From NCBI GenBank assembly GCA_963843805.1, contig CAWJLY010000009.1, forward strand, positions 62,001 through 126,000: 64,000 nucleotides of DNA, given 5' to 3'. This DNA comes from Ideonella_A sp963843805 (GTDB lineage Bacteria; Pseudomonadota; Gammaproteobacteria; Burkholderiales; Burkholderiaceae_C). The position numbers and the translations under genes were made by a program. The notes below the pieces were generated by a model. The model made no database searches, was not told where the DNA came from, and worked only from the letters and a program-made list of their open reading frames with translations. Shown piece by piece: positions 40,277 to 51,000 of this stretch. Position 1 is the first letter of the stretch. Each line of letters starts with the position of its first letter.

Positions 40277-41189
40277 GTGGGCAAGAAATCGAACGACAGC
40301 GAAACCCCGTCGGCTCTCGGCAAGGACGACGAAGCAGCGCTGCAGGCCGCGCTCGAAGGCATGGCCGACTGGCGCCATTCCGATGCATTGGCATCGTCGC
40401 GCAAGGCCAGGCCATTTGACACTGAGCCGGCTCGACCCCGGAACCCGGCTGTTCACCTGTGGCGACAAGGCGCGCGACAAGGCGGCCGTCAACGCGCTGG
40501 CGGTCGACATCGACGCGCTGCAGAACATGTTCTACGCCGACCGCCGATACAAATTGCTGATCGTGCTGCAGGGCACCGATACCAGTGGCAAGGACGGCAC
40601 GGTGCGCGGTGTGTTCTCACAGACCAGTCCGCTGGGCGTGCACACGATCGGCTGGAAGGCGCCGAGCGAGCCCGAGCGGGCGCACGACTATCTGTGGCGA
40701 ATCCACCAGCAGGTGCCTGGCGCAACGGCGAGGTGATGATCTTCAATCGCAGCCACTACGAAGATGTGCTGGTGCCGCACGTCAACGGATGGATCACGCC
40801 AGAGCAGACGCGACAGCGCTACCGGCACATCAACGATTTCGAGCGGATGCTCACCGAAACCGGAACGGTGATCTGCAAATTTCTGCTGCACATCTCGAAG
40901 GACGAGCAGCGCGAGCGCCTGCAGGAGCGCCTCGACGATCCTGCCAAGCACTGGAAATTCCAGCTCGGCGATCTGGAGGCGAGAAAGCGCTGGGATGACT
41001 ATCAGCAGGCCTACAGCGACGCGATCAGCCGCCACTGGCACCAGCTGGGCGCCCTGGACGATCGTGCCTGCCGATTCGAAGACCCATCGCAACCTGATGA
41101 TCGCAGCCATCGTGCGTCAGCAACTGCGTTCGCTGGGCCTGCGTTTTCCGGCGGGCGATCCGGCACTCGACAAGATCAAGGTCGAGTAA
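40277..41189 (+). CDS. ppk2: Polyphosphate kinase 2 family protein (frameshifted)
   Basis: About 300 residues from GTG 40277 (preceded by GAGGAG). PPK2 hallmarks: YKLLIVLQGTDTSGKDGTVR (Walker A GTDTSGKDGT), FSQTSPLGVHTIGWKAPSEP, HDYLWRIHQQVP, then after a shift GEVMIFNRSHYEDVLVPHV (Walker B region) and ICKFLLHISKDEQRERLQER. The lid and C-terminal helix end in HRNLMIAAIVRQQLRSLGLR. It transfers phosphate between polyphosphate and nucleotides; the class (I-III) cannot be assigned. Shifts occur near 40415, 40722 and 41055. Confidence 0.9.
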
Positions 41190-41238
41190 GGGCAACGCCC
41201 GCAACGCTGCGCGGTCGCCGCCGGGGCGCCGCCGTCGA

Positions 41239-42007
41239 TCAGAATTTGTAGCCGAAGCCCGCGGTCAGCAGCGTATCGGTATTTTTCAATCCCGGTGCCA
41301 CCTTGCTGTCGTAACGAACGGCGATACCGGTATTGAGTGTCCAGCCGCCGGTGATCGCGGTGGCCAGTCCGGCATCGAAGGTCGCCCGATTGCCCAGGTC
41401 AGACTGCCCCGGATACAAGACGAGTTTTTGCTTGAAGGTGGTGGCGTTGCCGATCTGGTGCACTGATTCTTCGCCGAACAACAACTGACCGCCGCTGCGG
41501 TTGCTGCCGTCGGTAAAGTCGGTCTGCGCATAACCGATACCGGCGAAGACGTCGAAGTGTCATCCGCTCGCCGCGGATCAGGTGATAACCCGAACCGGTG
41601 TTCAGGTTGTAGCGTGAATCGACGCCACCGGGCTTGTTGGTTTCGGCCTCACCGCCACCGAACAGAAAGATGCTCTGGCTCAGGTTGTAATCGTAACGCC
41701 CACCCACGCGGAACAGTTCCGAGGTCCGTTTGCGGACACCGGCATCCTTGTTGCTTGCGTAGTTCAGCAACGAATAGAGGTTGATCCGGTCGGCCGTGGT
41801 CGCGCGCGTTGCCTCTGCATTGAAGGCCAGGGCAGTTGAATCGGTATTGCCCGATGCGGCCGAGCCGCCGATGCTGATTCCGCCGTGCCACTGGCCATCG
41901 AGCTTCTGCTCCTGGGCCTGTGCGCCGAGGCTCGCTGCGGCAAGCGCTGCAAGCGGCGTCAGCCGCAACAACATGGAGCGGGCAATGGCGGGCTTGAACT
42001 TCATCAT
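41239..42007 (-). CDS. DUF481 outer-membrane beta-barrel protein (frameshifted)
   Basis: About 255 residues with a signal peptide (LRLTPLAALAAASLGAQAQE). The mature part contains the family start WHGGISIGGSAASGNTDSTA, alternating beta-strand patterns and a C-terminal strand ending in aromatic Phe (LLTAGFGYKF), a typical Bam-recognised terminus. One shift lies near 41560. DUF481 proteins (YdiY-like) are salt- or acid-induced outer-membrane proteins of unknown substrate. A strong hairpin lies upstream (42043-42086). Confidence 0.82.
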
Positions 42008-42042
42008 CGATTGATTCCTTTGGACGAAAAATGGTTGTTGGT

Positions 42043-42086
42043 GCGGCGCAAGTGATCACTTCCTTCGTCGCGATCACTTGCGCCGC
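42043..42086. terminator. Perfect 15-bp inverted repeat, candidate terminator of the Mla-like operon
   Basis: GCGGCGCAAGTGATC (42043-42057) and its exact reverse complement (42072-42086) are separated by 14 bases. On the minus strand the hairpin follows the lipoprotein gene and is succeeded 11 bases later by a five-T run (CATTTTTCG), 36 bases before the DUF481 ATG. It could terminate the upstream operon or fold in the DUF481 leader. The rest of the 255-base gap holds nothing I recognise. Confidence 0.55.
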
Positions 42087-42262
42087 GACAGTTGATGCTG
42101 GCCAGTCGGCGCCGGCCCGCTGTGGCAGCGTGTGGCGCGCGGAGGCCGGCCCCAGACTGACCAGCGAACGGCGGCAAGGTTCCCTGAACGCTGACAGATT
42201 GCTTCGGCCGCGGCCTTGTGAATCGGCTACTGCCGCAGCCCGATGCGGGATCCGGCGACGAT

Positions 42263-42921
42263 TTAGTCGAGTGGTGCCACCAGGCCGATGCGGCGGCGAA
42301 GGCGGTCTGCCTCGGCGCGATCACCGGAGGCCTCGGCTGCCTTGACCTGAACCGTCAGCCACGCCAGCAAGGGCCTTCGCCAGCCCTTTCCGGATGCCTG
42401 TTCGACCGCCAGCGCGGCGATCGCCGGATCGACCTGGCCGCGGCGCAGCGCCACGCCCGCCGCGACCAGCACACCGAGCGGATCACCGACCGACGCGATG
42501 CTACCGGCCGACGCGACAGCGGCCGCTGCCCGGTGCTGCGGGGGCAACAATGCCATGTCGGCAGGGGCCGCCTGACCTTGCAGATACCGGGCGTAAGCGC
42601 GTTCCTCAGCACTCGCGTCGACTGCCAGCGGCTCGAATCCTGCACACGGCTCGAACACCAGGCTGGCCACGCGGGCGGCGCATCGTGTCAATTCGGCGCG
42701 GGCGACCAACTCCGGGCCGCCCGGTACGCGCGAGTTCGCTGCGCGCGCGGGCAAATTCGGTCACTTCGGTGCGATCGTTACCTGAAAGCCAGGCTTCGGT
42801 GGAACGATCGAGGCTGCTCTTGGCATTCATCTGCCAATCGCGGCGGCGGCGGTGCACTCGAGCACGCAACCAGTACCAGGCACGTTGCCACGGCAATCCT
42901 CGACGACAACAGCGCCGTCAT
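42263..42921 (-). CDS. Lipoprotein, third gene of the Mla-like operon (frameshifted)
   Basis: About 215 residues. The N-terminus MTALLSSRIAVATCLVLVAC ends in a lipobox (LVAC) followed by SSAPPP. After a shift it reads WQMNAKSSLDRSTEAWLSGN, then TEVTEFARARSELARTGRPG, and after another shift an Ala-rich helical segment rich in tetratricopeptide-like spacing (GQVDPAIAALAVEQASGKGW). I do not recognise a family, and it does not look like PqiC. ATG 42921 overlaps the MlaD-like stop by four bases, so it is translationally coupled and probably the outer-membrane-side component of this system. Confidence 0.66.
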
Positions 42922-43942
42922 GGCAGCTCGATCTTGGTATCGCGCGCAAATGGCCATTTGCGGTTGATCTCGTTGACCAGTTGCTCGACCTTGCGCAGGC
43001 TGGCGTCGACTTCGTTGCGCAATGCGCCGAGATCGACGCTGGCTGCGCGGGTATTGCCGGCGATCGCCTGCGCGTCGACCAGGATCGCGTCGACTCGCTT
43101 GAGACTGGCGCGGGCGTCGCCGAGCAGGCCATTCATCTGGATCACGGTGGCCTTGGTCTCGTTGACGACGCCGTCGCTGCCGAAAACCTGGCGATCGGCC
43201 TTCACAGCAAGACCGTCGCCTTGGCGACCAGCCCGTCGAGGCGACCGGTCAGCTGATTGGCATTGCTGGCCAGCGATTCGATGCGTTTCATCACCTGGTT
43301 GGCATGATCGAGCGTCGCCAGGATCTTGCGCGCTTCGGCCTCGTCGCCAAGCAGCACGCCGAGCGCGCCACGCGGCCCATTCAAGCGCACGCTGGCGGCG
43401 TGCAGTTCGTCGAAGGTGCTGCTCAATGACGAACCGGAATCGGTCATCGACGACAGGTTGCCGACCAGATCACGAATGCTTGCCAGCAGCTTCTGTACTT
43501 CGGCCATCGCATCGCCAGCCAGCAGCTTGCGTTTGGCGCCATCTTCGAGTGGCGGATCGCTGAGGATGCCGCTGTAGGCACGCAGCTTCGGTGCGCCAAC
43601 CAGGCCGGCTTCCATGGTGAAGACACTCGAGCTGCGCAGCCAGCGCGAGTCCTTGACCGGAACGTCGACGACGATTCGCGCATTGCCCTCTTCGGAAAGC
43701 TCGATGCGGTCGACCCGGCCGATCGGAAAGCCGGCAAAAGTCAGGTCCATGCCGACCACCACGCCTTCGGCGTTGTCGGCGATCAGCACCAGCGTCTGGG
43801 TGCGCTCGAATGCGCCTCGCGCGAACAGAATGTAGGCAACCGCGGCGCCGACCAGCAGCAGCACCAGGACAAACATCAGCCGCGCCTTCAAGTCGAGGTG
43901 GGCGACCGGGGGGGCATCTTCTTCAGGGCGGGTGGCAGCCAT
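42918..43942 (-). CDS. MlaD/MCE-domain lipid transport protein (one frameshift)
   Basis: About 340 residues. One N-terminal membrane anchor (RLMFVLVLLLVGAAVAYILF) is followed by an MCE domain: LIADNAEGVVVGMDLTFAGF, PIGRVDRIELSEEGNARIVV. A long C-terminal helical region with MKRIESLASNANQLTGRLDG and, after a shift near 43200, RNEVDASLRKVEQLVNEINR probably forms a coiled-coil or needle extension across the periplasm. ATG 43942 lies 4 bases after the permease stop. The long helical tail is more PqiB/YebT-like than E. coli MlaD (183 aa). Confidence 0.84.
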
Positions 43943-43946
43943 GGGT

Positions 43947-44762
43947 TCAATGGTAGCTGCCGACCAGCGCGGCAATTTCGATCAGCAACATCACCGACAA
44001 CAAGCGCGCCAGCCGGATCAGCTCGGCATGGGCGCGGCTGCCTTGCTCGTCATGGTCGCTGGCGGTCGCGACCATCGGAATGATGGCCACGGCCAGGCTC
44101 ATGAAAAACGTCTTCATCGCAAGGATCAGCAAGGTGACCGGATTGATGACCTGTCCGACACCACGTGTGAAGCCTTCAAAAGCCCAGGTCACAAAGCCGT
44201 AAAGAGACAGGTACGTCAATACCAGCACGATCAGGCCACTGACTGCTGTCAATGCCACCACCGCGAATTGCCCGGCAAATACCCTCGGCATCACGATGTC
44301 GCGAATCGGATCCTTGCCTTGTGCGAGCAGGGTCTTGAAGCTCCCTTCCGACCGCATCAATCGGATCATCTCGCCTTCGGCCAGGCTGTAACGCACCGCC
44401 ACGAACAGTGCTGCCGACAGCGGGATCAATTCGAGCACCAGCGTGCGCACCAGCACATCGAGCGCAAACCGCGTCAGACCGTAACTCAGCGCTGCGGTCA
44501 GCACGATCCGGATCACCACCAGGGCGAACACCGCCGTCAACAAGGTAAAGCCCGGCAGCAGCGGCCGGGTTGCCAGATAGGTGGTGCGCAGGATCAGCCG
44601 GCGCTGCACCGGTCGATAGGTCGAGGGGCTGACGGCCAACACAAGCACCCGCGCGCCCATCCGCAACACCAGCCACCAGCCATGGCTCCAGCGCGAAAGC
44701 ATTTGCCAGAGACCGATACCCGGCGTTGCCGGATAGGCGGATGGGCGTTCGGGGCGCGTCAT
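43947..44762 (-). CDS. MlaE-type ABC permease
   Basis: This intact 271-residue inner-membrane protein resembles MlaE (YrbE) family permeases: TLVLELIPLSAALFVAVRYS matches the conserved loop of the family. It is followed by LAEGEMIRLMRSEGSFKTLL, RDIVMPRVFAGQFAVVALTA, and a C-terminal FTRGVGQVINPVTLLILAMK. The start ATG 44762 has no close neighbour upstream on this strand. The operon continues with MCE protein and lipoprotein, but no MlaF-type ATPase is encoded here, so the ATPase must be supplied elsewhere. Confidence 0.8.
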   Translation of the reverse strand: MTRPERPSAYPATPGIGLWQMLSRWSHGWWLVLRMGARVLVLAVSPSTYRPVQRRLILRTTYLATRPLLPGFTLLTAVFALVVIRIVLTAALSYGLTRFALDVLVRTLVLELIPLSAALFVAVRYSLAEGEMIRLMRSEGSFKTLLAQGKDPIRDIVMPRVFAGQFAVVALTAVSGLIVLVLTYLSLYGFVTWAFEGFTRGVGQVINPVTLLILAMKTFFMSLAVAIIPMVATASDHDEQGSRAHAELIRLARLLSVMLLIEIAALVGSYH

Positions 44763-44927
44763 GCCTGCGAGTGTAGGCACATCGACGAACCCCTCCCGAC
44801 CATCGTCAAGTCGACGGAAGCGCTGCACCGATCGCAAGCGAATGCCGGCCTCGGCATCTTGTTCAATTGCGTCTGGCAACTTACAGTATCGACGCCCCAT
44901 CCGAACCCGATTGACAGGAGAACCGAC

Positions 44928-45304
44928 TTGCGCCTTTTGCTCCTATCCCTGTATGCCGCGCCCGCCTTGCTTGCTGCGCAAACCGCCATGCCGATCGAGT
45001 TCCCGGCCGACGCGCGCTCCGGCCAGCGCCGACGATTTGACAAAGCGCGTTGGTATCCAAGACGCATTCCGTGCAGCCCTTCAGTGGCCCGAGCTGGCGC
45101 CTGCAATTCAACGGGAACGGTTATGCCTTCATCAACCTCGGCAACGGCGCCAGCGACAAAGGTCGGTGGCGGATCGAGGATGGCAGGCTGTGCATCGACT
45201 GGGATCGCTTCAACAGTGGTTGCAGCGAGGTGCGTCTGCAGAATGAAACGATCTACCTGAAACGCGGCACCACTGGCGAAGTGGTGATGATGAAGCCGCA
45301 ATGA
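44928..45304 (+). CDS. Small secreted protein, DUF995-like (one frameshift, TTG start)
   Basis: About 125 residues. AGGAG sits six bases before TTG 44928, which opens a signal peptide LRLLLLSLYAAPALLAAQTA. After a shift near 45010-45050 the mature domain reads PSWRLQFNGNGYAFINLGNG, then GRWRIEDGRLCIDWDRFNSG and CSEVRLQNETIYLKRG. The pattern of a short beta-rich domain with GxWxxxxGRLCxDW resembles DUF995, whose role is unknown. Two Cys could form a disulfide. It diverges from the MlaE gene. Confidence 0.62.
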
Positions 45305-45328
45305 CGCTCGATCGTCGCGGCCGGGCGA

Positions 45329-47815
45329 TCAGCTTTTCAACCACCGTCCGAGTTCGACCCGCAACTGCGCCAGGCTGATCGGCTTGGTCAGATAACCCTG
45401 CATTCCCGCTGCCAGACAGCGATCGCGGTCTTGTGGCGTGGCATGTGCGGTCAGCGCGATGATCGGAAACGCTGCCATGCTGCCGTCACCCTGCAGTGCC
45501 AGCAACTGCTGGGTCGCCTCGATGCCGTCGACCACTGGCATCTGCAGATCCATCAATACCAGGTCGGGCGCCCGTTCCCGGCACGCCGCGACGGCCTGTG
45601 CGCCGTCTTCGACCAGCCGCGGAGCGAGGCCCATTGCAGCGATCATTTCGGTAATGATCAGTTGATTGACCGGGTTGTCTTCAGCGATCAGGATATCGGC
45701 TGGGGTCGACGTTGGCACCGGCAAAGTGGCGAATGCCGAATCGACTGCTGATGGCTTGCGGCCGTGCATCAAGGTCAACTCGAGCAGGGTGCCGGGCGTC
45801 ATCGGCATGAAGACGAGCGGCATGTCGAGGCCGCGGGCGGCGGCTTCGATCGCAGGCTGGTTCCAGTCGGGTCGCACCAACAGCACCACCGGCGTGTGTG
45901 GCAACTGCATTCGTACCGCCTGCAGTGATTCGGCCGTCTCGAGCGCTGCTTCGGCGATCACGACCATGTCGGGTGCCTCCTCAGCACCGGCGAGCAGGCG
46001 GGCCGATCCTCGGTCCAGCCCCTGCATGTCCATGATGTCGCTGCGCCAGCCGAGCCGGCCCAGCCGCGCAGCCAGCCATTCGGCGGGAATTCGGCGCGTA
46101 TAGACCAGCCACGCCAGACCGGGATCGGGTAACTGGTCCATCGGTTGCACGCCCGCCTGCATGGCCAGCGGCAACGAGAGCCGGAAGCTGCAGCCGGCAC
46201 CGGGCGTGGCGTCGACTTGCAATGTGCCGCCCATCGAGTGGGTCAGCCCCTGCGCGATCGAAAGGCCCAGGCCACTGCCGCCATGGCGACGCGCCAGGCT
46301 CTCGTCGCCCTGGACAAACGCATCGAAAATTCGCGCGGCGACAGCTGCCGTCATTCCCGGGCCGGTATCGCGGCATTCGATTTCGGCGACGCAGCGGTCG
46401 GTTGTGTCAGGCCGCACTTCGGCACGCAGGGCGACGTGGCCGCTATCGGTATATTTCACCGCATTGGAAAGCAGGTTGCCGACCACCTGCTGCACACGCT
46501 GCGCGTCGCCGATCACCAAGGTCACCGGGCCGACATAGTCGTACATCATGCCCAGCCCCTTGGCGCGTGCTGGTGGCATGGCATGGCGCAAGCTGGTCGC
46601 AAGCAATTCGGCCAGGTCGAAGGCTTCCATTTTGGTCGCGATGCTGCCGGCTTTCAGGCGAGAAAAATCGAGCACGCCGTTCAGCATGTCGAGCAGTCCG
46701 GCACCCGATTGCAAGGCCAGCTTCAGATAACGCCGCTGCTGCTCGCTGCTCGCATCCTTCAGTGCCAACTCGTTGAGGCCGAGCAGTCCGTTCAATGGAG
46801 TCCGTATTTCATGGCTCATGTGGGCCAGAAATGTCGACTTCGCCTCGTTGGCGAGTTCGGCTTCCCTGCGCTGGCGCTGGGCCTCTCGCAAGGCGGCTGC
46901 GAGGCTGGCGGTCCGTTCGTCGATCGTCGATTGCAGGCGTTCGCGGTGCTCGACGAGCTCTTGGCGGGCCATCTTCTGCTCGTGGATGTCGCCGATCAGG
47001 CCGGTCATCCGGGTACTGGAATCGGGCAGGCGTTCGCTGCGGCCACGCGAACGCACCCACCGGTAGCTGCCGTCGGCGTGGCGCAAGCGGTAGTCGCAGC
47101 TCCATGCGCCAGGCGCCGATTGGGAATCCTCGATGACGGCGCGCAGCCGCGCAATGTCGTCGGGGTGAACCCAACTGGTGAACTCGGCGCGCGTCGGTGG
47201 CGGCGCATCGAGCGGATGGCCAAGCAAGCCGTTGATCTGCCGACTGATAAAAAACTCGGCCGAGCCGATCACCCGCTCGAAGTGCACCTCCTGCGAGGCG
47301 TCCATCGCGCGGTCGAACTGGTCGGTCATCCGCTGCAATGCGAGCTGGGCGCGCTTCTCGGCGTCGACATCGATCACCATGCCGATCATTCGTTCGGCCT
47401 GACCGGTCGGCCCCGGCCAGACTCGGCCGTGGATGCGAACCCATCGGTAGTCGCCATTGCGGTGCCGATATCGAAGCTCTTCTTCGAGCCGGCCCATCGT
47501 TTGAATCGCCGTCCGGTATGCCAGGCCGAAACCGGCCCGATCGTCGCGATGTATCGCTCCGGTAACCGAATCGGGATCGGCTGGCTTCGCGAGGCCGAGC
47601 ATGTCGTAGAAGCGGGCCGAGTACCAAACCTCGCCGGTCGTCAGGTTACGTTCCCAATGAGCGCCCTCGGAGCCGAGCACCAGGCGGAAGGCGCGCCGCA
47701 GCTCATCGATGCTGGCGTGGTCGGCCTGCTGATCGAGGCCGCCGCGCGAGTCGACCGGCGTCTTCGTCTCGGTCGGGATCCCGGTTGCGGAACGGGGCAA
47801 TTGATCGTCTGCCAT
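45329..47815 (-). CDS. Hybrid sensor histidine kinase with two PAS domains and C-terminal receiver
   Basis: This intact 828-residue kinase has PAS/PAC 1 around residues 40-160 (WERNLTTGEVWYSARFYDML, YRHRNGDYRWVRIHGRVW) and PAS/PAC 2 at about 170-290 (YRLRHADGSYRWVRSRG). A coiled coil precedes the H-box FLAHMSHEIRTPLNGLLGLN. The HATPase domain has N-box VGNLLSNAVKYTD and G-boxes CRDTGPGM and GGSGLGLSIAQGL. A degenerate receiver-like segment (~580-680) lacks the phospho-acceptor Asp. The final receiver contains ILIAEDNPVNQLI and LVLMDLQMPVVDGI with Lys in GYLTKPIS. No predicted membrane segment, so it is a cytosolic sensor. No cognate output gene is adjacent. Confidence 0.93.
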   Translation of the reverse strand: MADDQLPRSATGIPTETKTPVDSRGGLDQQADHASIDELRRAFRLVLGSEGAHWERNLTTGEVWYSARFYDMLGLAKPADPDSVTGAIHRDDRAGFGLAYRTAIQTMGRLEEELRYRHRNGDYRWVRIHGRVWPGPTGQAERMIGMVIDVDAEKRAQLALQRMTDQFDRAMDASQEVHFERVIGSAEFFISRQINGLLGHPLDAPPPTRAEFTSWVHPDDIARLRAVIEDSQSAPGAWSCDYRLRHADGSYRWVRSRGRSERLPDSSTRMTGLIGDIHEQKMARQELVEHRERLQSTIDERTASLAAALREAQRQRREAELANEAKSTFLAHMSHEIRTPLNGLLGLNELALKDASSEQQRRYLKLALQSGAGLLDMLNGVLDFSRLKAGSIATKMEAFDLAELLATSLRHAMPPARAKGLGMMYDYVGPVTLVIGDAQRVQQVVGNLLSNAVKYTDSGHVALRAEVRPDTTDRCVAEIECRDTGPGMTAAVAARIFDAFVQGDESLARRHGGSGLGLSIAQGLTHSMGGTLQVDATPGAGCSFRLSLPLAMQAGVQPMDQLPDPGLAWLVYTRRIPAEWLAARLGRLGWRSDIMDMQGLDRGSARLLAGAEEAPDMVVIAEAALETAESLQAVRMQLPHTPVVLLVRPDWNQPAIEAAARGLDMPLVFMPMTPGTLLELTLMHGRKPSAVDSAFATLPVPTSTPADILIAEDNPVNQLIITEMIAAMGLAPRLVEDGAQAVAACRERAPDLVLMDLQMPVVDGIEATQQLLALQGDGSMAAFPIIALTAHATPQDRDRCLAAGMQGYLTKPISLAQLRVELGRWLKS

Positions 47816-48053
47816 CGGCAATGAGATTATGGCTTGCGCCGAAGAGCGCCGTGTCGATGCGGATTGCCGTTTCGAGCCCCTTGGTGCCCGCACAGCCGCC
47901 GACTGACACCGCTGCGAATGTGAATGCCAACCGGTGCAGCATAACTTGCCGACGGAGAGACCGGCGCACCAGAGAATGCCGGATGTCCCCATCGGCGTGG
48001 CTGAGCAGCCTGATCCCTAGAATCGCCAGCCTTCCTCGACGCACAGCCACCTC

Positions 48054-51000
48054 ATGAGTTCCGGCCTCATCCGCATCCGCGGCGCCCGCCAGCACAATCT
48101 GAAGAATCTCGATCTGGACATCCGTACCGGCGAGATGACGGTCGTCACCGGCCCCAGTGGCTCCGGCAAATCGAGTCTGGTCTTCGATACGTTGTATGCC
48201 GAAGGTCAGCGCCGCTATGTCGAGACCTTCAGCGCCTATGCGCGGCAGTTTCTCGATCGCATGGACCGACCGGCGGTCGACCGCGTCGACGGTGTGCCGC
48301 CGGCGATTGCCATCGACCAGACCAACCCGGTGCGCACCAGCCGCAGCACGGTCGGCACGATGACCGAGCTGAACGATCATCTGAAGCTGTTGTTCGCCCG
48401 CGGCGCCGATCTGTTCGACCGTCAGACCGCCCAGCCGGTACGCCACGACACGGCCGAGACCATTTATGCCGAACTGCGCAGGCGGACCGCGACGGATGAC
48501 CCGCGGCTGATCCTGACCTTTCCGGTTGAACTGCCGGCCAGCGTCAGCCCCGAAGAAGTGGAGCAATGGCTGGCCGCCAGTGGCCATTCCCGGGTACAAG
48601 CCGAGCGCGAAGTGGCATCGCCGACCGGCCCGCGCAAGCTGCTCGATGTGGTGGCCGATCGCTTCCGGTTGCAGGGTACTGAAAAAGTGCGTGCTGTCGA
48701 GGCCATCGAAACCGCCTTGCGACGTGGCAGCGGACGATTGAATGTCTATGTGTCGGCGCCCACCGACAGCAGCGAGCCTGCGCAGCGGCTGATCTGGCGC
48801 TTCTCGACCGGCCTGCATTGCCCAGACAGCGATCTGCGCTATGCCGACCCGCAGCCGTCGCTGTTCAGTTTCAATTCGGCGATGGGCGCCTGCGAAACCT
48901 GCCGTGGTTTCGGTCGCGTGATCGGCGTCGATTACGGTCTGGTGATTCCCGATCAGCGCAAGACACTGCGTGCTGGCGCGATCAAGCCGATGCAGACACC
49001 CGCCTGGGCCGAGTCGCAGGCCGACCTGTTGAAATATGCCGGTGACGCGGGCGTGCCGCGCGACACGCCCTGGCAGCAACTGACTGCTGCGCAGCAGGAT
49101 TGGGTGATCAACGGCTCGCCCCAGTGGAACGGCAACTGGAACAAGCAGTGGTACGGCGTCAAGCGCTTCTTCGAATACCTCGAATCGAAGGCCTACAAGA
49201 TGCACATCCGGGTGCTGCTGTCCAAATATCGCAGCTACACCACCTGCCCGAGCTGCCATGGCGCGCGGCTGAAGACCGAGGCCTTGTTGTGGCGCATCGG
49301 CAGCAAGGCGGATGCCGATGCGGTGCTGCCGGCCGACCGGCGTGCCATGCCGGCCGGGGTCGGCTGGACGCGTGAGCAGCTCGAGGCGCTGCCCGGGCTG
49401 ACCGTGCACGACCTGATGCTGATGCCCATCCTGAAACTGCGGTCGTACCTCGACCGCCTGTTTACTCCTTCCCCCGCCGGGGAAGGCCGGGATGGGGGCC
49501 AGCGGCTGAAGCGAACCACCCCGCTCCCGCCGTCCTCCACCAGCCCAGCCCCCACCCCAGCCCTCCCCCAGGGGGGAGGGAGTGAACAGCGCCTTGCAAT
49601 TGTTGTTGCTGGAGATTCGCACCCGCCTGCGTTATCTGTGCGATGTCGGCATCGGTTATCTGACCCTCGATCGGCAAAGCCGCACATTGAGCGGCGGCGA
49701 GGTGCAGCGCATCAACCTGACGACTGCGCTCGGCACCTCGCTGGTGAATACGATGTTCGTGCTCGACGAGCCGAGCATCGGCCTGCATCCGCGTGACATG
49801 AACCGCATCGTCGAGGCGATCCATCGGCTGCGCGATGCCGGCAATACGCTGGTGGTGGTCGAGCACGATCCCGCCGTGATGTTGGCCGCTGACCGGCTGA
49901 TCGACATGGGCCCGGGCCCGGGTGAACGCGGCGGGCAAATCGTCTTCGACGGCACGCCGGCGCAGATCCGCGATGCCGATACCCTGACTGGCGCCTACCT
50001 CGGTGCGCGCAAGCAGGTCGGCATGGGCATCAAGCGGCTGGTCGGGCCGTCGACACCGAAACTGATTCTGGAAGCGGCTGCCGAGCACAACCTGAAAAAC
50101 GTCACGGTCGAGTTTCCGTTGCTGCATCTGGTGACGGTGACTGGCGTGTCCGGCTCGGGCAAGAGTTCGCTGATGCAGGATGTCTTGTATCCGGCGCTGG
50201 CCCGACACTTCGGCAAGCCGACCGAATCGCCCGGAGCATTCGGCCGGTTGCTGGGTGCGGATTGGCTCAGCGACGCGGTATTTGTCGATCAGTCGCCGAT
50301 CGGCAAGACCGCGCGATCCAACCCCGCCAGTTATGTCGGCGCATTCGACGAGATCCGCAAGCTGTTCGCCGAGTCTCCGTTGGCGCGTGAGCGCAACTAC
50401 GGCGCCGGCATGTTCAGCTTCAATGCCGGCAATGGCCGCTGTCCGACCTGCGGCGGCTCAGGCTTCGAGCATGTCGAGATGCAGTTTCTCAGCGATGTCT
50501 ACCTGCGTTGCCCCGACTGCGACGGTCGGCGCTACCGGGCCGAGCTGCTCGAGGTGAAAATCGAGCGCCGCCTGCCCACCGATCTGAGCCGCGAGCTGAG
50601 CATCGCCGATGTGCTCGAGCTGACGGTCAGCGAAGCGGTGCTGCTGTTCTCACAAGACCGCGAGGTGATCCGCACGCTGCAGCCGATCATCGACGTCGGC
50701 CTGGAATATGTGAAGCTCGGCCAGCCGGTGCCGACGCTCAGCGGCGGCGAAGCACAGCGGCTCAAGCTGGCCGGCTTTCTGGCCGAAGCGGCGCAGAGCC
50801 GTACCGCAAGCCGCCAGCCGGTTGCGAAGAAGGGCCGCTTGTTCCTGTTCGACGAACCCACCACCGGCCTGCATTTCGACGACATCGCCAAGCTGATGCG
50901 CGCCTTTCGCAAATTGCTCGAAGGCGGCCATTCGATCATCGTGATCGAGCACAACCTCGACGTGATCAGAGCCAGCGACTGGTTGATCGACCTGGGGCCT

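Noticed and set aside
47816..48053. SOS (LexA) box upstream of uvrA
   Set aside because: No CTG-N10-CAG site of good quality was seen in the 238-base gap; only a weak TAGAAT -10-like element near 48016.
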